Below, in pieces: positions 1 through 12,898 of a stretch of DNA of 64,000 nt (the stretch's first letter is position 1; each line of letters opens with the position of its first letter). The notes beneath the pieces were generated by a model. The model worked only from the letters and a program-made list of their open reading frames with translations, did no database searches and had not been told where the DNA came from. Both the position numbers and the translations under genes were made by a program. The stretch comes from Rhyzopertha dominica (taxonomy: Eukaryota; Arthropoda; Insecta; Coleoptera; Bostrichidae), in the NCBI GenBank assembly GCA_025024175.1, contig QCXZ01000041.1:1049786-1113785 (forward strand). The letters run 5' to 3'.

Positions 1-648
1 GTTTAAGACGTCATCAGGGCTTCTACTATAAATTTGCAATGGACTAAGCATATAATAACAATAATAGGTTTTACGTAAAACTTACCGAAAGTGAAATTAA
101 TTTTAAATGAGTTTTATGTTGTGAATGATTTTCCCAATATAGGTACCATGTAATTTCTTCTTCTTTCTGTGTTTCAGTAGTTCGTATTAACAAGACATAG
201 ATGGATTAATCGTAGAATATTAAAATACAGCTTAAAATTGTATCTACGTTTAAATTCAACACAACTCAACTGAAAAGACAGAAATATAGACAGTGTAAAT
301 ATGTCGGCGTCAAAAATCACAGCAACATTTTCTAGTATTTTATATACAGTTAATTATTCAAAATCTGTTCAGATTTGAAAGTTCTGATAAGTTTTTTTTT
401 GTTCTGTTGAATTTAAACGTACAATTTTAAACTGTACTTTAATGTTCTGCGATTAATTCATCTGTTTCTTCTTAATACGAACTACTGAAACACAGGAACA
501 AGAAGATATATATTGGGAAAATAATTAACAACATAAAACTCTTTCAAATTAATCTCACTTTCAATAAGATTTACGTAAAACTTATTATTGTTATTATATG
601 TTTACTCTATTGTAAATTTATTGTAGAAGTTCTGATGATGTCTTAAAT
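1..648. repeat. Foldback inverted repeat, probably Penelope-like terminal arms
   Basis: The left arm (about 1-265) and right arm (about 400-648) are reverse complements along almost their whole length with scattered mismatches, separated by about 135 bp. The left arm is cut by the window edge. Shared blocks include the stretches around 60-90 and 560-590 (ttttacgtaaaactta) and around 170-190 and 470-490 (tttcagtagttcgtattaa). Penelope-like retroelements are known to carry terminal arms in inverted orientation and often hammerhead motifs, and a Penelope-like coding fragment lies at 5.3-5.96 kb. The assignment to that group is inference; the inverted repeat itself is seen directly. Confidence 0.75.
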
Positions 649-658
649 AAAGACGAAA
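632..658 (+). ncRNA. Hammerhead-ribozyme-like core motif
   Basis: CTGATGA (632-638) is followed by a perfect 5-bp hairpin GTCTT/AAGAC (640-644 with 650-654, loop AAATA) and then GAAA (655-658). This is the order CUGAUGA, stem II, GAAA of a hammerhead ribozyme. Against activity: one extra base (T639) lies between CTGATGA and stem II, and no clean stem III with a UH cleavage site follows (the next bases are gcttggcac). The left arm carries a diverged copy of the CTGATGA side on the minus strand. It is best read as a decayed or variant hammerhead of a Penelope-like terminal repeat. Confidence 0.35.
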
Positions 659-1984
659 GCTTGGCACTGAGAAAAGAGTTTACTTAATTTATTAAACCAA
701 AAGGTCGAATACACCCTATTTCTGAAGCTTGGTCTCATTATATATAGATATCGAAACTGGTCGCACCAAAACATTAAAATGAGTTAACACTATAACACGT
801 CTTGTTATACATACTTATCTTGCAATGATATGAAGCTCCAAAGTTGGGTATATTTTACCATTTACCAAACCAAAATACGATTTAATAAGAATCGTGGGCA
901 ATCCTTTTAGTTTAAGGCTAATTAGGTTTGTATGTTTTACTTCACTATTACCGCATTGCCCTAAATAACATGTAATATGTGTGTAACAATGCATATTACA
1001 TTGTCTTATCCGAAATACTACAGAAGAAACCAGAACGGGACAAATATAGTTCATTCGAAGGCCTTATTAAAATCATTTCCGAGTTTTTACATCGGTCAAA
1101 TTACCATTTTTATATGTGGATTTATGAAATTAATGTTTTGATAACAACGGTCGCATTTTGTTTAAGATTTAATAATTTTTGTTGGTTAGTTTCAAAAACT
1201 ACCTACGCACTCGAAGGGTTCAAACACTGATTACCGCTGGCGAGTACCCTGTAGGTAGAAATAGAAATGCAAATGTTACACAAAAAAAACAGCCACCCTC
1301 CGGTTCGTAATTTCATTACTATTGGTAATAAATGAAATACGCAATTTTATGTAAGCGAGTCTTTGACAACAGGTTAGCAACCTTCCAATAAAAATGGAAA
1401 ACAAATACTCATGTAGGTACAACATTTTCAGTGATGCATCGAAATATGCTACAGAAAATGTGCGTTTAAAAATAAAGTTGCATACTGCGCTGAAATATTT
1501 AACATTGTATGTTTGACAATATATATTTAGAAAATATCAGTATTCATAAACTTCGATTTGATGTATTACAAATTTCTGTATAGAAAACCTTAGAGATTTC
1601 GCAGTAATGACTAATTTATGATCAAGCAGTTTGAGAATATTAATTTTAATATTAAAAAAGTAAATTAATTAGTGTTAAAAATAGCCATTTTAGTAGTGGA
1701 GCGTGTAGCACAACAGTCCGAAATATGGCTAGGCATCAGCAAAAAAAATGAGAACCACTATAATAATACTGATCCTGTAGACGCGCCACAGATATTCGTC
1801 CACATGCCAAAACCGGCCAGTGCAGCGCTATGATTTTACGGCGAGAAGTATTCCCCTGACTTCACTACACCCCTACTGTTGTATATTGGTGGGGACGCTC
1901 AGCGTCTTGAAACGTGAATTCACGGCAACGCGCGGTCTTCGTATCCCTCTTAATCACAAAATGCTATATCAGAGTTAAATCTAA

Positions 1985-2476
1985 GCTATTTAAAAAATAG
2001 GTTTCAAACTGAGAGCAAACAATTTAATGAGTAGTGAGAGGACCTAACAATAGGCATTCCACAAGGAACGATTTTGGGACCTCTGTTTATTATACTCTAC
2101 ATAACTTGCTAAATTTACTAGAAAGTCATATTGTGTCTTACACAGATGAAACTTAATGTAATGGACAAAAAATTCAAAATACTGAAAGTAGTATACAAAA
2201 ACCACCATAGGTATTTGTAAAGTCACTTAAAAATCCTAGAACATTTTGTCTTAGAGGCTATTACATACTATTATAGTTACCTAAAATAAGAATATGAGTA
2301 TGAGCAATGAAAATAGTATTACCAAAAAAACGGAGCAAATTTGGACACAAACTATTTGTAACAAAGAAAGCAAATTAACTGAAATAAAATATTTCAATAA
2401 GTTGCCTAATTATTTAAAAACATTATCATGCAGTAAAAAAACTGTAAAGAATAAATTGAAGGAGTAGCTGAATTTG
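1985..2476 (+). mobile_element. Non-LTR retrotransposon (LINE) reverse-transcriptase remnant
   Basis: Around 2040-2110 the plus strand encodes IGIPQGTILGPLFIILY, the conserved reverse-transcriptase block seen as GVPQGSxLGPLLF in jockey-like LINEs. Shortly after comes a decayed YADDT block (VSYTDET). At about 2385-2465 a stretch resembling the usual LINE C-terminus follows (FNKLPNYLKTL, then a Lys-rich segment). Internal sequence is missing and stops interrupt the frame, so this is a dead fragment. It lies beyond the last visible CFAP44 exon, probably in a CFAP44 intron, on the opposite strand. Confidence 0.7.
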
Positions 2477-2673
2477 AACATGTGAATAGGTAGGATATGC
2501 AGGTTCCTATATCTTGGGAGCTCTGCTTTGGGAAGGGGTTCTACCTTACCGATAAACACCAGAAAGTTATTTTACCAACACAAAACGACATTACCGACCT
2601 ATTCAAATTTAGTACTTGTACTTTATCCACGCTTATACACTATAATGAGAATATTTTTGTACTGTCAACTTAC

Positions 2674-5600
2674 TTCTTGCTGCCTTTTTTCCCATTTGGC
2701 TTTCCTCCTTCTGTATTTACACAAGAGCAATTGCAGTTTTTTACCGAGTCTTTTTTCTATAGTAGATGGCGACAAACCCATTAAAAAGTATTCTAGTTTT
2801 CTTTCTTTTTTGCGTACCGGTGGTCTCTCAGGTTTTGGTGGGGCAGGCCTTTCCGGTGGCCTGTAAAATTCAAAAGATGCGCAAATTTCCTTTTATAAAG
2901 AACCCTAGTTGTTATGTAACTGTGTTGCGTGTGTATACTTACGGTTTAATTATCATCTGATTAGCTAATATAACAAAAGTGTAATAATTATCATTGAATT
3001 AGATTGTAATAATAAAATAACAAATTTTTTCTTAGTACTTGATTGTTGGGTCCACATTTCAGAAACTGAATTCTGTACTGGACTGTTATATAATACGTAC
3101 CAAATACATTTACGACGGTTCTTGCAAAAGGTCTGCCAGTCTAACAGTCTTAACACTAATTCTGCTTTATGCTACTTTACTATATACCTGCCTTTTACTT
3201 CCTCTTCTATAATCTTTTGTTCCACAAGCTCCAAAGTTGGATAGAACTCTGCCCCAAGCTTCCTCTGCCTGAGCGTTCTGGTTGCTATAGTTTTTCTAAT
3301 CGAATAAACCCCGATCGGAAAATAGTCCAAATCATCAGAAAAGTGAGCAAACAGCTTCCTCATTAAAACCGCGGACTTTTCCACGTCGAACGCCAGTTTT
3401 CTCTTCACCAGAGCTAGATCCTCTTCGAACTTATCGTTTAGGTCTTTCGTGATCCTAGGATCGATTTCCAGTTCTTCACGCGGAAGAATTTGGGTTGGTA
3501 GAAGGTTCTCGTTACGTACTCTCATCTATAGGAAAATTCGGTAGTTGAAAATGTTTACCATTATTTTATTTAATCGACAGACGCAAAGTTTAAAGCGAAT
3601 ATGTGTCTATTGATACACATAAATTTAAACTAATTACAAGTTGATATCTCTTCTTTACGCTATGTTATTGTTATGACTGGACAGTCTGCTATTTGCTCTC
3701 TACCACATAACACATCAAAGGCATCATACGAGGACGTATTAACGTCTAATAAAATGATAATTTATAAACCCCCTCCAGAAAATTTTACTCACCGCTTCAT
3801 ATCTCAATTTCAGCTCTGCTATCCTGGCCCTCAACTTTCTTTTATGCTCATCAGCAACGGCTTTTATGCGATCTTCTTCCGCCTTAACCTTGGCTTGCTC
3901 TAAACTTAACGTTTTATAATTATTCTCGTCGGACATCGTAGCAAGTTTTTTAGAAAACTTCATCCTGCGCGGGAAACGTCTAACGTAATCGTTCTTTTCT
4001 GGGTGGAAGATGTACGCAAATACGTTGCCGTCGTAGCCACAGCTGAAGAAGTACTTTTCATCATAACTGAAGCACATTTTCGGGACGAAACCATTGTAAT
4101 TATCGTGCATGGCTAGCGTCCAGTAATCAGATAGATCGCGAAAATCTTCGGGATTGACCTTGTTCACGCGAATTGTGCCATCTTGCATTGCCATTATGTG
4201 GTATCTTTGATTGTAGCTGGAATAAGATATAGATGATCAAAGTCGTTCATATTATACAAATCGTCGTCAAAGATGTCACTTCTTTGGAAGAGGATAACTC
4301 ACTTGTATACGTAACTGCTTATTTCCGTGTCGTCAGCGTCGTGTACCATCTGAAATCTGTAGGGAATCTCGTCCTTTTGATCCATCGTATATTCGTAAAT
4401 GTATCCAGCATCATATCCACCCATGGAAAGCCAGATGGTATTGTCTGGGGTAAGCTGCATCCACAGTATCCTGTTTGGAATATCTGGTATAAACAGCGGT
4501 TCCAGTTCTTCTTCGGACTCAGAATCAGCTACAAAATTGCCGTTAAAAAAAGTCGCATTTCAGAAGCGACAATTTACCCAGGAAAACTTCTTCATCGATT
4601 TCTAGCCCGGGGTTTTCCGCTTTGACCTTCTCCATCTCCTCCATCTTTCTTGCCAGCTTTTCTGCCTTTCTCGCCTCTATTTCCCTGATTTTGATGTCCC
4701 TGCGTATTTGGGCTTTGTAAGTTATAAAACGTTGATGACGAGGCTCCACTTTGAGTATGAATGTTATTTCAGTGTATGGTTGCGGTTCGTGTGGAAGATC
4801 AACTTCCATAAATTGACCGTGGATGCAACCGACCAGAATTGTCGTTACCTTAAGAAAACAATTTGGTAAAAGAGAAACCTTTTTATTTTGTTATTGCTCA
4901 CCGGCCTTTCGTACCAAGTAAGGCAAGTTACCACATCCGGTACTGGCACAAAACCAATTGGCGTTAGTTTTGTGTAACTGCTTTTGTCGTTTTCAACTTG
5001 AAATACAAAGATCGTTTTGTCTTCACTGCCTGTTACGAGCAGAGTGTTGTTGTAGTTCAAAGACATCGCTGTTATGGGTTGGGCGTGTGGTTTTATAATC
5101 TGTAAATTCAGGATTGTCGTATTAGTTATCCATGCTCTCAGCTAGGACGCTTATACCTGAAAGTAATGGAGGGAAGGTGTTGCTTTGTCTGGTATTGATA
5201 AAATAACGCTTCTTATGTTTCCATCATCGAATGCCATGAAGATTTCGTCTCCTGAAGGCTCCAACTAGAAAGGAAATTATAAGAGATTCTTTGAAAACAA
5301 ACATGAATAGTCCTTATCTATTAATTCTAAAGAATGCACTCAGTCATCTGAAAAAATGAAGGTTCTTAAAGATTTGAATACGGATAAGTCCACTATAGTC
5401 ACTACAGCAGATAAAGGTTCATCCACACTAATATTAGATAGGACAGAACTGTTAGATGATTATGATAAGGACGTTATTTGTTACAGCACAAAAAAATGGT
5501 TATAGCAATATTTGGTCAATTTTTAATAAATGTGCTCGTCCAAAGTATGTAAATTCTCAGCCAGGAAAAAGTAAATTAAAAGTTCTGTTTTCCTTATGTA

Positions 5601-8600
5601 CAAGGCCTTTCGAAACAATTAAAGAGGATACTTAGAAAACATGATATTTTAGTTGTTGATAGTATATATAATAAATTAGATAAAATTTTAAGTTCTATTA
5701 AAGATTTAGAAAGCGAAAGTACTTGTTCTTGCGACAAATATTACATAAGCCAAACTATAAGAAAAGTAGGTACACGTGTTTGAAACAATACTAGGCTGCA
5801 ACAGATAGATAAATCTTCCGTAGCTGAACACTAATATTTAACTAATCAGATTTTACACATTATTACAAACGTCTAATAAAAGAAGCTATAAAATTTCTAG
5901 GAAAACTAATAATTTTATCAGAATAAAATGTTTGACAGTGATAGGTATCTGAACATGCATAAGTTACGTTAAGAGTCTAATAGAGATTGGCTGTTTAATA
6001 ATTGTACTAGTATATCTTTGAGCAATCACGCTTACTTCAACAGGAAGCCATATCAAGCATGCTCCTTTTGCTGGAAACTGATGGTGATAGATCAGCTGTT
6101 GCGTGAGGTAGTTGTAAACGTAGATTCGCCCATCTTCACCAAAGCTTACAAAATAGTTGCCCCAAGGGCACACGGCAATATCCACAACACGTCCTGCATG
6201 ACATTTGAACAATTGCACCGTTGGTGATGGGGTGCCGTCTATGTTTAAGTCTATGCGCCAAATTCCCCCATTGCCATCCTAAAATTTATAATTGCAGTAA
6301 GTTTATAAAGATTTTGCACTGAACTACCTAGTACCTGTACGAAATGTTGATGGTCCTTAGGATTATCAGCATACTGCTTGAAAAAACACATGAATTGTAC
6401 CTCCGGAACGGCAAATTCATACTGTGGTTCGACCATAACTACGCGATCGTCGTCTGGCGGATCAGCTTGATCTATGGTATCGTAGTACCATACCCTAACT
6501 TTTCCATCCAGGGCAGCAGTCCATAGTTCACCGGAGTCACTGAGTTTGATGTGCATTATGGCTGCGTCGTGACATCTTCTTCTGCCCTTTCGCATCACCT
6601 CCACTTTTATTAGACCTTCATCCCATATCAAAACATTTCCCCAGTCACATCCTGATACCACCTGGGATTAAACTAGTTTAGGGATGTACTATTTATACAA
6701 AGATCATAAAAGAACAATTCAGATGTTATTCTCCTAGATATAGAAGTAAAAGACCCTAATTTTTATACATACAATTTTGTGAATTACTTTTTCTACACTC
6801 AATATATTTATTGAGTACCCAAAGTACCTATTTCTACTAAGGCTCCCTATATATAGAGCTTTACTTCTGCCGCTAAATGGTGTTACCCATAGTATCTATT
6901 GGCATCACTAAATGACGTGTTCGTTTGAGAAAGGAATGTTTTTTTAAGAAGTTTTATGACCTCCTACTGGGAATCTTAATAACCATACTAAACAAAACAT
7001 CCAACTTCATAGCTTAATAATTGCACCTTTTCATCAGGCATTGGAAGTATAGCCACTATATCAGAATATTCAGTTTTTCCAAATCTGCCCAGTTCGCCTT
7101 GCAGTTTCAGGCCCGTGAAAGTAGACGCCATCTTCCAAAATTTAATGTGGCTTAAACCTGCAAGCATCCTCTACATATGTTTCACAATAAATTACCACTT
7201 ATACTTACCGCAAGTTACTAACTGTCCTTCCACGAAGGGGGAAAATGCACACACGAAAACATCAGTAAAATTAGACTTGGTACGCAACAGAATTTTGTGC
7301 GCGGGCCAGTTCCATACCGTGATCAGATAATCTGGTTCTCCTGCCTGCGAAACAAGTAATTCACCATCTGGACTAAAATAAAAACACGGAGCTAGAATTA
7401 ATCGGAACCTAGAATGATTATACCTGTAATGCAGATGACTGAATCTTCTTTCAGCTCCCCCTTTCAACAAACACACTATTTCCAGTCCCGGCCATTCGTA
7501 CACAATTATTGGTGGATTAATTCCGTTTTCAGCTATAGCAACATGAGGTTGTTTCGGGTTTTTCTGAAGTTGTGCGTTATAAGTGGTCAATTTTAGAGGN
7601 ACTTGGTTGCTTACCCTTATATGGCCGATCCCACAGCCAAAGGCGCTTCTTCTAAAAGTCATCTGTCTCTTTTCGGTGTCGAACATGTGTATTAGGTTTC
7701 CGGACGCAAAAAATACGGTTCTTTCATCGGCTACTGTCAGATTGTAGTATCTTTTGCAATCGTATCCATACGAGAAACTGTAATCAATCGACAAAAATTG
7801 TATCGTTTGTATGAGGGAGAAACGGATCTTTTACTTTACTGGTAAAAGAAAACACTTGTACTTTTATCCGATTTGTTTATTTTTACTATTTATAGTAATA
7901 TAACTACCACCACTAAAAGTAAACAATGGTTTTAACTTATTAATATCTGCTGTTATAGTAGATAGTAAATGGATGTCATCTGTAGTTTACAAGCTACGCT
8001 CATTCTTATTGCTATCTGAAATTAAACTTAATTCTTTAATTGGAAATATTTATTTTATAAGATTTACCTCTATCAGTAGATATTTTTCATCGGGAGTTGG
8101 CGTTAGAAAATGCTCAACTTGTTCTTTAGTAAGTCATGTGATAATAAAAATTTTGAGTCAAGATCTTTAGGTCTCCTAAGGTTAGGAGTGTTTTTATTCA
8201 GACTGAAGCCTAAGCAGCAACAAGCAAAAGTGTATACGAGAAGGAATTGGTGGAATTCGCCGAAGGAGCAATTACAGAAGGGGTGCTACAATCGTAGGCA
8301 TCAACATAATTTCGAAAACCTTTGCTCATTTAGTTAATAATAATAATAATTTTAAATAAAATTGTGTAAAAAAAAACATCCCTACCGATAATAAAAATGC
8401 AACTACATTCGAGTTATCATTCTTAAACTAAATCTAAATAAAAAGCAGAAAGACCTACTCAAAGACCAAAATATTATCCGGTACCGTGCATTCTTCTGTC
8501 ATAAACGGCCCAGAAATAAAATCCTTCGAATCATAAACTTCTGGTTCCTCTTCCTCTAATTCTTCCTCGACCTCCTCTTCCAGTACCTCTTCTTCGAGGC

Positions 8601-8703
8601 TAGTTACAGAACCGGTCGCTGTGGTTTCTGGCGCCGTGGTGTCTCCGGCTTCTGAGGGTGTGTCGAGCGGGAGATCTTCAACGTCTTCGTCGGTTTTCGA
8701 CAT
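2674..8703 (-). CDS. CFAP44: Cilia- and flagella-associated protein 44 (WD-repeat axonemal protein), 3' end outside window
   Basis: Fourteen coding exons chain in frame on the minus strand: 8703-8459, 7777-7615, 7563-7424, 7372-7209, 7157-7027, 6661-6335, 6278-6036, 5264-5157, 5099-4902, 4848-4578, 4528-4303, 4216-3793, 3525-3188 and 2860-2674. Together they give 1055 codons without a stop. The first ATG (8703) opens an acidic N-terminus; the WD-repeat region follows with CFAP44-type blocks such as [45 protein letters not shown] and [11 protein letters not shown], then a charged coiled-coil region from about residue 800. CFAP44 belongs to the tether/tetherhead complex of inner dynein arm I1 in motile cilia. 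The vertebrate protein is about 1,850 aa, so the coiled-coil C-terminus probably continues left of the window or lies unrecognised in 1-2667. The N at 7600 falls inside a 51-bp intron. Exon 1 ends at a GTAGGT donor, just before an in-frame TAG. Confidence 0.93.
5335..5960 (+). mobile_element. Penelope-like retroelement fragment inside a CFAP44 intron
   Basis: The plus strand, antisense to CFAP44, reads an open block with the [12 protein letters not shown] motif, matching the ADKGN-type block near the start of Penelope-like reverse transcriptases. About 300 bp further on is a GIY-YIG-like endonuclease remnant ([19 protein letters not shown]), comparable with the family's C.CG..YIGQT.RK...R pattern. 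The catalytic core between them is missing and stops and frameshifts are present. The fragment lies wholly in the intron between exons 6036-6278 and 5157-5264, so it should not disturb the host protein. Confidence 0.72.
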
Positions 8704-8807
8704 TGCGATATAAATAAAACACTAGGGACTAAGGATTCGCTTTAAAACTGCATAAAACCGTTCCGGACTCCTTTCAGTTTGATTGATCGATTAAAAGTGA
8801 CAGTTGG

Positions 8808-8820
8808 GTTGCTAGGGCGC
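8808..8820 (-). promoter_or_regulatory. X-box-like RFX site upstream of CFAP44
   Basis: On the CFAP44 strand the sequence is gcgccctagcaac, about 105 bp before the start codon. It fits the X-box consensus (RYYNYY, 1-3 bp spacer, RRNRAC) with one mismatch at the third base of the left half. RFX factors drive ciliary genes through such sites close to the ATG, which suits CFAP44. This is a consensus match by eye, not a scored hit. Confidence 0.4.
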
Positions 8821-8829
8821 ATTTTGAGG

Positions 8830-11800
8830 GGTGGAAGGGCACACTGTTGTGTGCTTGCCTATTTTGTTTTCTACTGTAAAATACAAGTATCTGAATTTAT
8901 CACACGTCCTTGACCATTTAATAAAGTTTATATAATCTATAAGTTTTTCGTACCTGGATAAATAATTTGAGTTTGTGTAAAATTTTACCAACGGAAGTTG
9001 ACTTCCTTTTGTGGTAAGCGAGCTCAATGACCCAGATAAAAAAAAATCACCTTCACTCGCATTTTTGCGATATTCTACTTATGCTGAGTAGGTCGGTACA
9101 TTGTCCGATAACGCCTTCAAAAGTGTGAACGTTTTGTCTACTGCACCTAAAGCAAGTACAAAAAAGAGGGGCTTTCGATTTGAAAAGTATTTTGCATGAA
9201 TTTATGATTAACTCTGATAGCTGTAAATACCACTTAAACTGGCGCAGTTCTTTTTTATCTGGCAGGTTTCACTAAATGCATTTTTCCTAAGGTTCAATGT
9301 ATAAACAGTTATTCAAGTCCAACACTCATCTTGTGTTGTAAACTTTAATAGCAATCTATGCTCAATGCTTTATGTTTTTTAAGAAAAACATGCTTAAATC
9401 CAGCATTACACAATTAATATCCGTTTCTACAGCGAATAATCCAATTGCTTAACTGCATTATTTTCAGAACGAATTCGCAACTGTCATTTGTCATTTGCGG
9501 TTACTTTCTTAGCTGCATGAGGTGTACAAGGAACTGATGATAGGTCAACATCATATTTAATTCGTGATTCACACGTCCGAGCGTGTCATCGAAAAACACA
9601 CAAGACGGTAAAAACCTTGGGCAAAACTTTCTCATTCCATTACCTATACGTTTGTTGGCTTCTGAAACGTTATCACAAGAGTTTTATCAAAGAACAAACA
9701 TTTCGCTTTACGGGAATTCGTTGTAATCTCAGCTTGTTCGATATTCAGGAAATGTGCACACAGAAGATAAGGTGCGTAAGTGTACCCAGACTTTTTCTGT
9801 GACAATTTTAGATCGTTACTTCCCATATTGCCGTAGCGACTTGGTAACGAGATTTAAACACATGTATACGCAACGAACTACAAAGTTTAGATGACTTCTC
9901 AAAAATAAATGATAAGAGCTGCGATCGTTTTTCTTCTGAACCGATTTGAAGTTTGCAGACCACAGACTTCTGAAATGGATCTGTGTGTGCAAATTTAGGA
10001 TATAAATACATATTTTTGTAATAAATTGAAGCTTTCGAACTAGCCGGTACACATTAACTCTATCGAAAGCTTTTGTGATATTAGTTTAGATACAATCAAT
10101 GCTATGTCCTATTTCTAAGAAGTAATATATAAAATTTGTGAATGGAGCTACCCTTACTGAACCCATGCTGTTTCGTGATAATAAAAAACTCTTGTTTTGT
10201 CGATATATGAAAAGAAGAGAAGTAGAGATTAATATTGTTAAAAACCTAATTATAGGGTATTTAATACATATATTGTATTCTTACACTAGTCAAAATGCTG
10301 GCCCTGGCAAATGAAGATAAATGACCTGAGCTTGATGTGATTTCAAGTCAAGCAAGTATCTTGCTAATCAAGTCAAGCAGTATACAACGTGCAAAGTTTT
10401 GCGGGGCTAATTCTTATGGGACCCACGTATAAATAAATAAATTTGAATAGGATTAATCGCGCACAGCTGTTAGCACTGTAGTTTTTCAGCTTCCGAAACA
10501 TGAAGCGCTCTGATCCTCTATCCAGTTGTGAGTAGTTCATTTTATCTGTGCGTCCATTAAACACGAAAAAATGCCAATAAAATCGATCGATAAGCCGTTA
10601 ACGACTTAGTGGCGTTGCGTAAACTTCTTATTCCCAGGGAGGACTAGTACAGTACTGGTGTTTCCATGACTGATAAGCCGAGAAACCCATCCCATCGCAA
10701 AGGTAGGTGCATTAGTCATGAAAAGCGTACAACCGCGGCCTCAAGATTTCCAAGCAATCGTGTCCCAGTCGCCGGTGATTAACAAGAAAATGACTAACAT
10801 TTATGCGGGTGATTTTCAGTTGACCGAAACCTCTCGCATTGTCGAGTGGTGTGGCCGACCCATTCCCAATTAATATTAATTAAAATTAAAGCCATCCTGC
10901 ATGTTGCCTAGGGACGTTCCCCATTTATCGGCTGTGTAAAAAGCAATTGTGTAGTGTCGGTATACAGTGGCGAAACCATGGATACGGATGCTGAGGCCTC
11001 AGAATTTTCGAAGCTGATGCGGTATGTATTCGGAATTTGATAAAAAGAGGCGCGGGAAGATTGCCGTGATAAGATGACAGTACAAGAAGTCAGGCAGATG
11101 CACGGCATGTGTTTGTTGCCTTGGCATATCGCTCCAAACTAAGCCAATTCGGTATTAAGTGCGAGGGCATTCTTAATTTGACTCGATTTGCATGCGTTCG
11201 ATTCATTATATTCATGAATTACACTTTTTAATTGTCGATGTTTACCTTGCATTATTCAATGTGACATTCCTATCGCTATAGCGGACGTGGTTTTTTTTGT
11301 TTGCAACTGTGGTCTTGTGAACGCAAGATGTAATTACTCTACTAATTGTACGAGACTCCATCGAAATTTTTAAACTGGGTGAGTCACTGAATTATTCACT
11401 GCGGCAATTCTAGTTCTTTTTAACCAAACACCTGTTGGTGTGTCACGCCTTCGGAGGTGTTAAAAACCTTCGATTTCACGTTAAATTTTGATAGACACAG
11501 CTCGAGTATTGAAGCGTGAATCCGTTTGTAGTGGTATCCTTTTTGTTGCACATCGAAAATTGCAAGCAGTTGTTTATGTCGCAATATGTCCATGTGCAAT
11601 AATCAAGGACGTCAATTTAAAATATGTACACTCCACTTTTTTATTTGTAATCGACTGCAGATGTACGAGGAACACGTTTATAAACTATAAATGCCCATAA
11701 ATTGTATTACACAACAGAGAATTAACACCAGTTTTCCAAGAACAATCAGTTTAATGTTGTCACTTTAAATGAAAATTTCAATACTTGCATTACAGCAGTT

Positions 11801-12898
11801 ACAAAACAATAGTACCTATGTTATATTGCTAGCTTTATTATTTACTTACGTGAAGGACTGCAGTCAATAACATCTTAAGAACGCATATTTAGGAGTTCAT
11901 TTTTACGGAAATTTTGCGTTAAGGCTATTAAAATTACCTTTACGCCTGTATAAGTTTGATAATCAGCTTGTCTCAAAAATTTACTAAAATCTTCCTTGTT
12001 GAATGTTTTCGATTTTTCGACCTTTCCAAAAAAGCAATCAAAATTGAAGATTTATTAATATCCACATTTTGATTGACAGACATATAAAGACAACAACAAC
12101 AATAGCAGAAAATCTTGTATAAAACACGAAACAAAATGGCTTGTTTTTGCATATATTGCGTGCTTACAATTAGCGCAAAAAATAGTTTTGTATTTGAACA
12201 ATTTTGGTTATGACGATGATATGATGATTTCAAATTATGTAAACACTAAATTAAGTTTAAATAAAAGGCATCACCGACTGAATATACAAACACCGACTAA
12301 TTCTTGTAACGACATCAACGTATATAGCGATTATGTTCCGGTTTCATCATTTTCATTAGAATAACCGCGTGATTTATCTTTTTTGCCTCCCACACTTTTT
12401 TTACAAGATCACAAGTCGTTAGTGATAGCGAATAAACACGTCATTTTAGGTTTAGCGCCGATGTGTTTATATTTCTATATCAGGTATATTGAAAAAGCCT
12501 TTGATTACAATAATGGAAATATTAGTATCAATACAAATTTTGCCTCAAAACACAATTAAGGAATAAATAAAGCTTGATTTATATTATTAATCTGTTTTTG
12601 AAGTATAATCTGTATTGTTTGCGTTTAATGGCATCCAATAAAAAGAAGACTTTGTTTTTTTTTATAATGTTGAGGCACTTAGATGACGAATTATACAAAG
12701 TTTATGACTCTAAAGAAACTAATAAAACGTAATTTATGGCACCAAAAAAGTTATTAACGTTAAAAATAATGGTAGCGCCTTGCACAGATCATAGGCGTTA
12801 ATAAAATTGTCTGATTTCTTAATAGTAAGCTGTGTAAACAGACTGATTAAGATAAAGTATTTCCACGCTAACTCTACCTACTACTGCATTTTTTTCAG
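8830..12898. other. Spacer between CFAP44 and the GPCR exons
   Basis: About 4 kb, mostly AT-rich without convincing exons apart from the LINE fragment at about 10.0-10.2 kb. The less AT-rich block 10600-10960 includes ATGACTGATAAG followed by a GTAGGT donor at about 10702, which could be a 5' exon. Its phase (1) does not match the phase (2) needed by the GPCR exon at 12899, so it is not joined here. The missing first exon of the GPCR probably lies in this interval. Confidence 0.5.
10025..10190 (-). mobile_element. LINE reverse-transcriptase remnant
   Basis: On the minus strand one frame reads KQHGFSKGSSIH and, about 80 bp later in another frame, KAFDRVNVYRLV. These match the LINE reverse-transcriptase blocks QxGFRxGxST and KAFDxVxHxxL, which lie at about this spacing in intact elements. 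A frameshift separates them and nothing else of the element is recognisable. Confidence 0.6.

Noticed and set aside
9617..10052. Overlapping short frames on both strands
   Set aside because: They overlap or adjoin the decayed LINE fragment and show no separate coding signal.
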